From contig NZ_JAGJBZ010000002.1 of the NCBI RefSeq assembly GCF_020010925.1, forward strand, positions 1,240,001-1,304,000: a DNA stretch of 64,000 bases, given 5' to 3'. Made by a program: the position numbers and the translations under genes. The notes under the pieces are model-generated. The model was not told where the DNA came from, did no database searches, and saw only the letters and a program-made list of their open reading frames with translations. Shown piece by piece: positions 52,036 to 59,985 of this stretch (within the stretch, counting starts at the first letter, position 1; every line of letters starts with the position of its first letter). Origin of the DNA: Streptomyces griseiscabiei (GTDB taxonomy: Bacteria > Actinomycetota > Actinomycetes > Streptomycetales > Streptomycetaceae).

Positions 52036-52154
52036 GACGTGCCTCCGCTCGCCGACACGGTGAGAGCGGTGTATCGCCGCCCGGCGGAGAAACTCTCCAG
52101 GACCTCTCGCTTATAGGGGTGGCAGCCCCCGGGCGGGTTCATGGCGGCGCTCAT
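52032..52154 (-). CDS. 40-residue peptide coupled to the ABC transporter
   Basis: ATG at 52154 follows GAGGTGGGGGG, and the TGA overlaps the transporter ATG. The peptide starts MSAAMNPPGGCHPYKREVLE and ends YTALTVSASGGTS. It has a single Cys, a charged middle and a Ser/Thr/Gly C-terminal tail. This could be a precursor of a modified peptide exported by the transporter, or a leader peptide that couples translation. No recognised precursor family fits. Confidence 0.5.
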   Translation of the reverse strand: MSAAMNPPGGCHPYKREVLESFSAGRRYTALTVSASGGTS

Positions 52155-52699
52155 GCCCCCCACCTCGGATCCGGGTGTGACATAGCCGTGATGCCGGCCG
52201 GGGCGCTGTCGCACATCGTCACAAGGGGTCGAGCAGAAGCTGCCTGGACGGCCCAGGGCTCTCCAGGGAGGGGAGGAGGGACGATAGCGAGGGAGGGGTT
52301 CATTGAGACTCCTGAGGTTGACCGGACGGGAGAACGGAGGTGTGCCGGTGGCTGGCGCGGACGGCGGCCACCGGCGCGCATGACCAACAGGGCAGCCTGC
52401 AGGCCGGGTTGGGGATGACTGATGATGACCGGGACAACGAGTCGGCCACCGCTTTCGAACGCGCGTGTTTGAGTCGTGTCCGTGCCCCACGGTTGTGGGC
52501 CGTGGATGTCGCACATCCCTGAATTGAGCGGCGGATGAGGGTCCTGGTTGTGGCCGAATCGCTGCGGACCGGTAGCCCTGTGCCAGGCAACGTGACGGCG
52601 CTACCGGACTGGACACCCGGACCGGTTAGAGTCTTGGCCCTCGGAGCCTTCGAGGAGTGAGCGGTGGGGTTCAGGGGGCTGCGGATGCGACTTCGTCGA
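52155..52699. other. Intergenic region
   Basis: 545 bp without a supportable gene, between the peptide-ABC operon (leftward) and the 3' end of the helicase gene. The promoter for the operon must lie here, but I see no clear -35/-10 pair and no strong hairpin. Confidence 0.4.
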
Positions 52700-55252
52700 T
52701 CAGGCCCTTTTTTCCGCTGTGGCCAAGGGGCGGCTCTGCTGCTGAAGAGCGGATTTCAGGTGGGCGTCGAACTGGGTATCTTTCTTTCGTGCCGTCGCAA
52801 TGGAGGAAGTGGTCAGGGAGAGAATTTTGCGGGCTTGTCGGAGTGAGGTTCCGGATGTGACTTCGTCGATCAGATCTTGCTTTTCCGAGGCGTCCAGGAC
52901 TCGGTAGTGAGCCTGTCGGGCGGCTTTCAGACGGGCATCGAACTCCTTGTCTTTCTGCCGTGCCGTGATGACGGCAGAATCGCTGATGCCGAGTGCCTTG
53001 CGGGCGTCCTTGAGTTGCGTTCCGGCCTGGACTTTCTCGAGCAGGGCCGTCTTGAGGTCCTGGTTCAGGGCGGTGACCCGGAAGTCCAGGACAACTCCAC
53101 GTCTCTCCAGCTCGGTACGCTGGTCGGCATCCAGGGTTCGCGCTTTTCCGTCCCGGTCTTTGACGGTGCCCTGAGCGACGGAGCGCACGTAGGAGAGGGC
53201 CGGTCCGAGGCGGTAGCCGTCGGCGTCGACGTATTTGACCGGTACTTCGAGGTTTCCGAAACGCTGGAGGTAACGGTCGCAGGCGTCCAGCAGTTCCTGC
53301 TTCTTTGCGGCTTGCGGGTCCCAGCGCATCCCCATCTCGTCCAGCGCGTGGATCAGGGGCTGGTGCAGGCGGCCTTCACGGTAGGCGGTGCGCAGTGCCT
53401 TGAACTGCGAGCCCAGCAGCCTCCCTTCGGGCGTGACATGGCTGTCGGGCACGTCGATGTTGCCGTGCTTTTGCTGGTAGGCGCGGACATCGCTGATCAG
53501 CTGCTGCCGCCGGGCATCCAGTGGTTCCCACTCCATGCCGATGCGGTCCATGGCGTCGATACGGTCCTGGGGAACCCACCCCTTGCGGCGCTGCCTGCGC
53601 AAGGCGGCTATCCATGCGGTCAGCTGGCGGCCACTGGCGCCGAGCTGGTTCTCCGGCACGTTCAGGTGGCCGTGCTCCTGGTGGAAGACGCACGCGTCCG
53701 CGTATCCCTCCCACCAGGAGGAGGTGGAGTTGCGTACCGTCAGCAGACGCAGCTGATGGAGGATACGGTCGGATGTGCCCTCCGGCAGATGGAAGGTGAT
53801 CCTCTTCGGCAGGTCCGATTCCTCCCCTTCCTGCTCTCCGGGTCCCTCGGCGCCCTCCCTGCCGGCGGTACGCAGCGACCAGTTCGCGCGTTCCCGGTCC
53901 AGTTCGGCGCCGAAGACGTCGTCGTGGGCCCTGAGGGCACGTACGACTTCGAAGAGGACTTCGAAGTCGCCGGCGTCGAGTTCGTCGTCGACCTCGGCGG
54001 TGGTGTCCGGAACGATGACCGGCACGATGACCGTGGCGATGGAGGCTGTGTGGCGGCTTCGGCGCATGGCCCGGCCCACGGCCTGGGTCACTTTGGCCGC
54101 GGACCGGGACGGGTGGGTGAAGACGATGGTGTCCACTGCCGGAACGTCAACGCCTTCGGTCAGGCACTGCGCGTTGGAGATCACCGTCCATCCGCCGGCG
54201 GGCGGCTGCGCCAGGCGCGCCATGATGTCCTCCCGCTCGGCGGTGTCCATCGCTCCGCTGATGTGGGTGGCATGCACCATGCCCGTCGGCTGCTTGGCGG
54301 CGGGCAGGCGGGCGATGGTGGCGGGAAGGGTGCGTGCGAAGTCGGCGGCCTGCTGCACCCGGGGGTGGAAGGTGATGGCGCGCTCGGTGCCGTAGGTGTT
54401 GCGGGCGTGTGCCAGCGCGGCCTGTGCGACGACGGTCCTCAGAGCGATCTCGCCGTCGACGTAGTCGGATGCGGTGTCGGCGAGCAGGGCACGGGCCTCG
54501 GCGTCGCTGATGCCCAGCACCACCAGCCGGTAGTCCTTCAGATACCCCTCGGCGATCCCGCGGGCGAAGGGGTACCGGAACAGCACCGGCCCGAACAGTT
54601 CCTCGTTCTGCCAGGTCAACGCATCCCCGGCCTGGCCGCCTGTCACGTTCGGGGTTGCCGTCATCACCAGACGGCGGCGGTGGGGCAGGAAAGCCGAGTG
54701 GGTGACGATCCGACGACGGGCGGCATCCCGTTTGCCGAACAGGTGGTGTCCCTCGTCGCACACCAGCATGTCGACTTCGAGACCGGCCTGCCGCAGACCT
54801 GCACCGATCCGGGCGGCCGATGCGTAGGTGCCGAAGATGATCCGGCGCCTGCCACCGCTCATCCAGGAGGCGATCACGTCCGGATCAGTACTGACCGGCA
54901 CCTCGAAATCCTCGGTCCGTACCGGGACGTCGGAGACCTTCTCGTCCGAACAGACCGCCATCGCAACGAACCCGACCACGCTGGCGTCCTGCCACTCCCG
55001 CAGGATCTGCGCGACCAGAGCCAGGGACGGGGCCAGGACCACGATCATCCCGTCTCCCGGGACCAGTTCCTCCACCGCACGCAGCGCCATGAAGGTTTTG
55101 CCGGACCCGCACGCCGCGTGCAGCTGTCCCCGGGTCCCGTTCGTCAGCCCGGTGACAACCGCGTCGTGCACCTCCTTCTGATACGGACGCATCGAGGGAA
55201 GCTTCTGCGGGGCGGAACGACGGGGTCTGTCCGATTCGGTCAACCGGGTCAC
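52700..55252 (-). CDS. DEAD/DEAH-box helicase with helicase-associated repeats
   Basis: An 850-residue superfamily 2 helicase. Motifs: Q-like MRPYQKEVHDAV, Walker A ACGSGKTF (47-54), DEGH in LVCDEGHHLFG, TATPN and QAVGRAMRRS (motif VI). Residues about 515-720 hold three helicase-associated (HA) repeats, each with a W...HGHLNVP/HGNIDVP/FGNLEVP core. The C terminus carries two similar 45-residue modules (LKDARKALGISDSAVITARQ; LRQARKILSLTTSSIATARK) that look like paired helix-turn-helix elements. HA-domain helicases are frequent near ends of Streptomyces linear replicons (TtrA-like), which hints at an arm or linear plasmid. The GTG at 55252 follows AAGGA. Confidence 0.85.
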   Translation of the reverse strand: MTRLTESDRPRRSAPQKLPSMRPYQKEVHDAVVTGLTNGTRGQLHAACGSGKTFMALRAVEELVPGDGMIVVLAPSLALVAQILREWQDASVVGFVAMAVCSDEKVSDVPVRTEDFEVPVSTDPDVIASWMSGGRRRIIFGTYASAARIGAGLRQAGLEVDMLVCDEGHHLFGKRDAARRRIVTHSAFLPHRRRLVMTATPNVTGGQAGDALTWQNEELFGPVLFRYPFARGIAEGYLKDYRLVVLGISDAEARALLADTASDYVDGEIALRTVVAQAALAHARNTYGTERAITFHPRVQQAADFARTLPATIARLPAAKQPTGMVHATHISGAMDTAEREDIMARLAQPPAGGWTVISNAQCLTEGVDVPAVDTIVFTHPSRSAAKVTQAVGRAMRRSRHTASIATVIVPVIVPDTTAEVDDELDAGDFEVLFEVVRALRAHDDVFGAELDRERANWSLRTAGREGAEGPGEQEGEESDLPKRITFHLPEGTSDRILHQLRLLTVRNSTSSWWEGYADACVFHQEHGHLNVPENQLGASGRQLTAWIAALRRQRRKGWVPQDRIDAMDRIGMEWEPLDARRQQLISDVRAYQQKHGNIDVPDSHVTPEGRLLGSQFKALRTAYREGRLHQPLIHALDEMGMRWDPQAAKKQELLDACDRYLQRFGNLEVPVKYVDADGYRLGPALSYVRSVAQGTVKDRDGKARTLDADQRTELERRGVVLDFRVTALNQDLKTALLEKVQAGTQLKDARKALGISDSAVITARQKDKEFDARLKAARQAHYRVLDASEKQDLIDEVTSGTSLRQARKILSLTTSSIATARKKDTQFDAHLKSALQQQSRPLATAEKRA

Positions 55253-55363
55253 TGACGATCCTTCCGTGCTGGTGTGGTGTATGGGAATGGCGTTACGTGG
55301 GGCACAGCCCAGAGGGGGCCCGGCCGGGGGAGTAGGGGCGAAAACTCCTCAGTGCGGCGGCGG

Positions 55364-56248
55364 TTACAGAAGCGCTGGTCCTTCGATGCTGACGCGGCTG
55401 AACCATGCCTCGGGATGGGTGATTTCCCGGTACGTGGGGGCGAGCGAGGGGTCGGTCCAGATCCGGTTGAACGGGGCGACGCTGCCGGCGACTTCGATGA
55501 CTGCCTGGACAAAGCTCACGCCGCTGCTGCGGGCCGGTGGACTCGGATCCGCTGCTCGCGCGCACCTCAGCGAGGTGAGATCCGCGGGGGGCTGCAACCA
55601 GGGGAGCAGTCGGGCATGCTGCCGGTAGCGCCATGAGCGCGGCACTTCTCGGGGCCGGTGCTCACGGCAGAATCCGAAGTAGGAGCCTGCCACCGTCTGC
55701 TCGGCCCAGGCGGCGTGCCCCTCCATCAGGGCGCTCGTGGCCGAGTCCTCGTGCACCCGGGCGGCAGCACGGATCGGGGGCGGGGGGAGCGTGCCTGTGC
55801 TTGCCGCGATCTGTGCGTGGTGGACACAGGCGTGGACGACGAAGCGGATCAGCGCGGTGCGGTCGTATCGGACCCCCGTGTGGTGCAGGGCCTGCGGTGT
55901 GATCAGCGTGCGGGGTTCGCCGTAGTGGTCGGTGATCGTCAGGCCGGGGTTCATCGGCCAGCCCGGGCGCAGGTCGGTGGCGGCCCATGCTGTGAGCTGG
56001 CCGCGCACCCGGTCGGCTTCCGGCCCGGTGAGGCGGGCATGTGCAAGGTCTTCCTCCAGCGACCGCTCGGCCCATGCCCGAATCTCGGCCCTCCAGGCGC
56101 GGGGAGTGAGCAGCCGGAACACCAGCGTCGGACAGGACAGGTCCGTGACTTCCTCGATCAAGGACACGGTGTCCCGCAGGATCTGCTCGATCTCCTCGGC
56201 GAGCCCGGAGCGGCCCCGGGTCTCATCGCGGACGTCGATGATGGTCAC
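55364..56248 (-). CDS. Metalloprotease-like protein lacking the catalytic Glu
   Basis: A 294-residue protein with HACVHHAQ (H139-A-C-V-H143) followed 31 residues later by LMEGHAAWAEQ (E176, H178). The arrangement recalls zinc peptidases with HExxH...EGH, but the Glu of HExxH is Ala, so peptidase activity is doubtful while metal binding could remain. The GTG at 56248 has GGGG 2-5 bases upstream. It lies 111 bp upstream of the helicase gene and on the same strand. A binding or regulatory role is possible. Confidence 0.6.
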   Translation of the reverse strand: MTIIDVRDETRGRSGLAEEIEQILRDTVSLIEEVTDLSCPTLVFRLLTPRAWRAEIRAWAERSLEEDLAHARLTGPEADRVRGQLTAWAATDLRPGWPMNPGLTITDHYGEPRTLITPQALHHTGVRYDRTALIRFVVHACVHHAQIAASTGTLPPPPIRAAARVHEDSATSALMEGHAAWAEQTVAGSYFGFCREHRPREVPRSWRYRQHARLLPWLQPPADLTSLRCARAADPSPPARSSGVSFVQAVIEVAGSVAPFNRIWTDPSLAPTYREITHPEAWFSRVSIEGPALL

Positions 56249-56613
56249 GCCCCTGTCCCCCTGGTCGTGACCGGTTCCGGTCCGGGCTGTGGATCGATGG
56301 GGGCGGCTGCGAGTGTGACCACGAGGTTGCTGGTCGGTGTGGCGCCGGGGTGGAGGTGTCCTGCGAATCCATGCCCGGTGCGGGCTTTGGGCTGCCACCG
56401 CGGCAGGGGAGGCAGGGGCTGGCTCTTCATCAACTGGCTTTCGGTGCAACGGGCAGGGAGGCGGCTGGTGGCGGGTACCGGGACCGGCCGCGCGGTTGGC
56501 AGGCCCCACGTGGCGGTGGGGCCTGGAGGCGGGCGGTAGGTCGCGGAGACAGACACTGCGGGCGGGGGTTCCCGCAGCTGGTTGTTGTGCCGGAGGGCGC
56601 GGGCGCCTGGGGG

Positions 56614-57852
56614 TCAGGCGGCTGTGCTGGTGGGGAGGAAGAGCGAGGTCTTGGCGGCGAGCCGTTCGGACCACTGGATGGGAGGGGCACCGAGCTCGGT
56701 CTCAGCCAGGCGCTGGCGCTGTACCTCACCGGTTCCGGCGGGCGAGTAGGTGTGCTGGATGTCCCGCCACAGCCGTTGGAGGGGGTAGTCCGAGCGCAGG
56801 GCGTGGGCGCCGTGCAGTTCCATGGCGTCCTGGCCCGACTGCACGGCCCATTTGTGGTTGAGGTACTTGGAGTTGATGAGGAGGTCGTCGCAGGGGCGGC
56901 CGGAGTCGAGCATGCGTACGGCGAGGTGGGCGAGGTCGCGGCTAGCCATCAGCCGGGACTTCATGTCGCCGATCCGGTCGCGCAGGACGGGAAGGTCGGC
57001 GAGGGCGCCGTTGTAGCGGCGGCGGCCCTCAAGGAATCCGGCCGCACATTCCATGATCGCTTCGTGGATGCCGAGGGACACCGCGGCGAGGTTGGGTCGG
57101 CCGTAGAGGATGCTGCTGCTGTAGGCGATGTCTTTGCCGTCGCCCACTTCGCCGATCACGTTGGCCTCGGGTATGCGTACGCCGTCGAAGGTGAGCTTGC
57201 CGAAGGTGAAGCCGTGCAGGCCGAGGGCGGGCCGGTGCGGTTCGACGGTCAGCCCGTCGCGGTCGTGCTCGACGAGGAATGCGGTCAGGGCACGGGAGCC
57301 GGCCGTGTCGGCGGAGGCGGTGCGGGCCACGACGCAGTGGAAGTGGGCGATGTGGCTGTTTCCGATGTGGACCTTGCTGCCGTCGATGATCCAGTCGCTG
57401 CCGTCGCGGCGGGCGGTGGTCTCCATGCCGAGCACATGGCTGCCGGTCTCCTCTTCGGTCACGGCGATCGACAGCAGCGTGTCCCCGCAGGAGACCTGGG
57501 GCAGCAGCAGGGCCTTCTGCTCGTCGCTGCCGAAGTGGATGATCATCGATACGGGAAGCTGGCTGGCCTGCAGGATGGCGCCGGCCGCGCCCGAGGCCCG
57601 CGCCATCCTCTGGATCATGAGGGTTTTGGCGAGATGTCCCGCGTGCATACCGCCGTACTGGCGGGGGATCGTGGCGCCGAAAAATCCCTGTTCGGCCATG
57701 AGCAGGGCAAGGTCGCGTTCCACGGCGTGGGGGGAGGACTCCATGCGCTGGACTCGGGGGGCGACTTCCGCGGTGGCGAACTCGTCGAAGTGCTGGACCA
57801 GGGTTTCGTGGTCGGGCGTGAGATCCGGCGTCGTGGACGACATCGTGGGCAT
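56614..57852 (-). CDS. Acyl-CoA dehydrogenase family protein
   Basis: A 412-residue flavoprotein of full length. It shows SIAVTEEETGSHVLGMETTA (the AxTExxxGSD-like substrate and FAD signature), GSKVHIGNSHIAHF and the C-terminal LHGAHALRSDYPLQRLWRDI. A clear catalytic Glu is not obvious in the last helix region. ATG at 57852 follows GGGAGAG. It lies 56 bp after the GAF gene and probably belongs to the conservon operon, or to a small secondary pathway joined to it. Confidence 0.85.
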   Translation of the reverse strand: MPTMSSTTPDLTPDHETLVQHFDEFATAEVAPRVQRMESSPHAVERDLALLMAEQGFFGATIPRQYGGMHAGHLAKTLMIQRMARASGAAGAILQASQLPVSMIIHFGSDEQKALLLPQVSCGDTLLSIAVTEEETGSHVLGMETTARRDGSDWIIDGSKVHIGNSHIAHFHCVVARTASADTAGSRALTAFLVEHDRDGLTVEPHRPALGLHGFTFGKLTFDGVRIPEANVIGEVGDGKDIAYSSSILYGRPNLAAVSLGIHEAIMECAAGFLEGRRRYNGALADLPVLRDRIGDMKSRLMASRDLAHLAVRMLDSGRPCDDLLINSKYLNHKWAVQSGQDAMELHGAHALRSDYPLQRLWRDIQHTYSPAGTGEVQRQRLAETELGAPPIQWSERLAAKTSLFLPTSTAA

Positions 57853-57908
57853 CGTGGTCTCTCCCTTGGGGTGATGGTCGCGAACGGTGCTGCTGGGCGC
57901 GGGTCCTG

Positions 57909-58445
57909 CTACGGGCTGGTGCGGCGGTAGAGCTCGGTCATGAACAGGTCGCGCATGTGGTCGATGACCGTCCACACCGGGCGGCCTTGCGAACGGTCGC
58001 GCGGCTCGATGTCGATCCCGCAGACGGTGCCCCAGACGTGGTTCGTCCGCTTGTCGATGAGGGGGGCTCCTGCGTACATGCGGACCCCGAGCTCGTCGAC
58101 GACCGGGTTGCCGGCGAAGGCGTCGAAATCGAGGACGTCGGTAAGGACCAGCGAGCCGCGGCGCTGGACGACGTGTGGGCAGAAGCCGTGGGTCAGCGGC
58201 AGGGTCCGGTCCAGCACGGGCAGTTCGCTGTCGGCGGGATTGGCGAGCCCCAGGAAGTACTGTTCCTCGCCGACCCAGTTGAGCATGGCGTAGGGAGTGC
58301 CGAGCGCGCTGGCGACCTGCCGGGCGAAGGCGTCGAACGCCTCCACGGGCGGAGCCATGGGGTCGAAGAGGTCGGGCAGGTGGCTCTGCCAGTCGGTGTC
58401 GTGCCTGGTGGTGGACAGGAGATCGGACGGAGCGTGAGGGTTCAC
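57909..58445 (-). CDS. GAF-domain protein of the conservon operon
   Basis: A 178-residue single GAF-like domain (EAFDAFARQVASALGTPYAM...PLTHGFCPHVVQRRGSLVLT...FAGNPVVDELGVRMYAGAPL...GTVCGIDIEPRD). The CPHV cysteine is at the usual position of the GAF Cys in one-domain sensors. The GTG overlaps the cvnD stop (GTGA). It likely senses a small ligand or redox state for the signalling complex encoded upstream. Confidence 0.82.
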   Translation of the reverse strand: MNPHAPSDLLSTTRHDTDWQSHLPDLFDPMAPPVEAFDAFARQVASALGTPYAMLNWVGEEQYFLGLANPADSELPVLDRTLPLTHGFCPHVVQRRGSLVLTDVLDFDAFAGNPVVDELGVRMYAGAPLIDKRTNHVWGTVCGIDIEPRDRSQGRPVWTVIDHMRDLFMTELYRRTSP

Positions 58446-59071
58446 AGCTGTGCTCCCTGGAGAACGGTGGCAGGGGTGTACGAGTGGGTGAGTACGTGGT
58501 CGATGAGACGGGCGAGTACGCCGGTCGCGTCCGTGGTCAGGCGGGCGTCGCACAGCACGACCGGAACCGTGGACGGCAGCGCCAGGGCTGATGCGACTTC
58601 GTCGGGGTCGTAGTGGCTGGCGTCGTCGAACACGTTCACGGCGACTAGGAAGGGCAGACCGAGCCGCTCGAAGTAGTCGACCGCGGGAAAGCTGTCGTCG
58701 AGGCGGCGGGTGTCGACGAGGACCACCGCGGCGAGGGCTCCTCGCGTGAGCTCGTCCCACATGAACCAGAACCGGGTCTGCCCCGGGGTGCCGAACAGCA
58801 TCACGACCGCGTTCAGCTGCGGGAAGGTGATCCGGCCGAAGTCCATGCCGACGGTGGTCGCTGTCTTGTCCACCAGCAGGCTGAGGTCGTCCACGCCCTC
58901 GGAGACCCTGGTGATCACGGCCTCGGTGCGCAGCGGGGTGATTTCGGAGACGGCGCTCACGAACGTGGTCTTGCCGACCCCGAACCCGCCGGAGACGACG
59001 ATCTTGACGGGGGTGGGCTTCGCGCGGCTGGAGCGGCGCGCCGGGCCGGGGTCAGATCTTGAGGAGTCCAT
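58442..59071 (-). CDS. cvnD: Conservon GTP-binding protein
   Basis: A 209-residue small GTPase with the P-loop SGGFGVGKTTFV (28-39), switch region AVVMLFGTPGQTRF (the conserved G3 of this family) and NVFDDA as the G4 element. CvnD proteins are Ras-like GTPases unique to actinobacteria that work with CvnA, B and C at the membrane. It overlaps cvnC by 20 bp and the GAF gene by 4 bp. Confidence 0.9.
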   Translation of the reverse strand: MDSSRSDPGPARRSSRAKPTPVKIVVSGGFGVGKTTFVSAVSEITPLRTEAVITRVSEGVDDLSLLVDKTATTVGMDFGRITFPQLNAVVMLFGTPGQTRFWFMWDELTRGALAAVVLVDTRRLDDSFPAVDYFERLGLPFLVAVNVFDDASHYDPDEVASALALPSTVPVVLCDARLTTDATGVLARLIDHVLTHSYTPATVLQGAQL

Positions 59072-59417
59072 TGCGAAGTGCCTTCAGGAGAGCGACGTCG
59101 GGAAGGTCTGCGGAGTGCGGGGTGGTCACGGCGCTGAGTGCACGGATGTCGATCAGCCGGGACATGAGGATCCTGGTGATCTGGAAGGGCAACCCGATCA
59201 GGGCGCTGATCTCAGCGACGGCCAGGGGCTGCTCCCGGCACAACGCCATGGCCTGGTCGGCTTCCGGCGGCTGCCCGGAGGGCGGTTCTCCCTCGGCCCA
59301 CAGCAGCGTCTCGATCTGCAGGTCGTGTGTGGGCCGGGTCTGGCCGCCGGTCAGGACGTAGAAGCTGGGGGCCTCAGTGTCCTCGACGGTCCAGGCCGGG
59401 CTGCTTGCGGACGCCAT
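59052..59417 (-). CDS. cvnC: Conservon DUF742 protein
   Basis: A 121-residue DUF742 protein with SFYVLTGGQTRPTHDLQIETL, a winged-helix-like middle (QPLAVAEISALIGLPFQITR) and the C-terminal DVALLKALRNGLLKI. The ATG at 59417 is one base after the cvnB stop; a longer frame upstream would overlap cvnB. The known role is as adaptor in the Cvn complex. Confidence 0.9.
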   Translation of the reverse strand: MASASSPAWTVEDTEAPSFYVLTGGQTRPTHDLQIETLLWAEGEPPSGQPPEADQAMALCREQPLAVAEISALIGLPFQITRILMSRLIDIRALSAVTTPHSADLPDVALLKALRNGLLKI

Positions 59418-59418
59418 C

Positions 59419-59895
59419 TCACTGGCCGCCACCGGAAGGAGCACCGCCCACGCGCGCTGGCGTGGCCAGCAGCTCACCCATCCGCCTGATCAGGTCGACC
59501 ATCGCGAAAGCGACGGTTCCCTCGTCCGCCCGGGTGCTGGTCAGCACCCCCAGGACGCTGTCGACCTTGTCCGGGTCGCGGCCCGCGTTCCGGGCCACCG
59601 CGGCCGGCGGGCTTCCGGCGCTCATGATGAACAGCAGGAAGTTGCTCTTCCTGATCAGAACCTGTTCGACACGGCCCTCGCCGTCGTCGACTCCGTGAGC
59701 GATCGAGTACAGGCCGTTGATCACCGCGGCCAGGCGGTCCGCCATCTGGCCGTCCATGCCCGGTCCCGCGTGAGCCAGCCGCAGACCGTCCTGCGAGCCG
59801 AGGAGGACGCCCATCACCTCGGGCACCTTGGCCAAGTCGTTGAGGAGCTCGTCCACAACCAGGTCCGGCTGGGCTGCCGTGGAGTCGGTGGTCAT
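59419..59895 (-). CDS. cvnB: Conservon roadblock/LC7 protein
   Basis: A 158-residue roadblock/LC7 domain protein (LVVDELLNDLAKVPEVMGVL...DGLRLAHAGPGMDGQMADRL...RKSNFLLFIMSAG). Roadblock proteins act as GTPase-activating or scaffolding partners of CvnD. It lies 90 bp downstream of cvnA and one base from cvnC. Confidence 0.9.
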   Translation of the reverse strand: MTTDSTAAQPDLVVDELLNDLAKVPEVMGVLLGSQDGLRLAHAGPGMDGQMADRLAAVINGLYSIAHGVDDGEGRVEQVLIRKSNFLLFIMSAGSPPAAVARNAGRDPDKVDSVLGVLTSTRADEGTVAFAMVDLIRRMGELLATPARVGGAPSGGGQ

Positions 59896-59985
59896 CGCTA
59901 GTTCTCCGTATCTTCGTACGTTGTACGGACTGGTGCTCAGGCGCGAAGCCAGGCACGAAGGATGGGCGGATTGCGCTGCGAGGGG

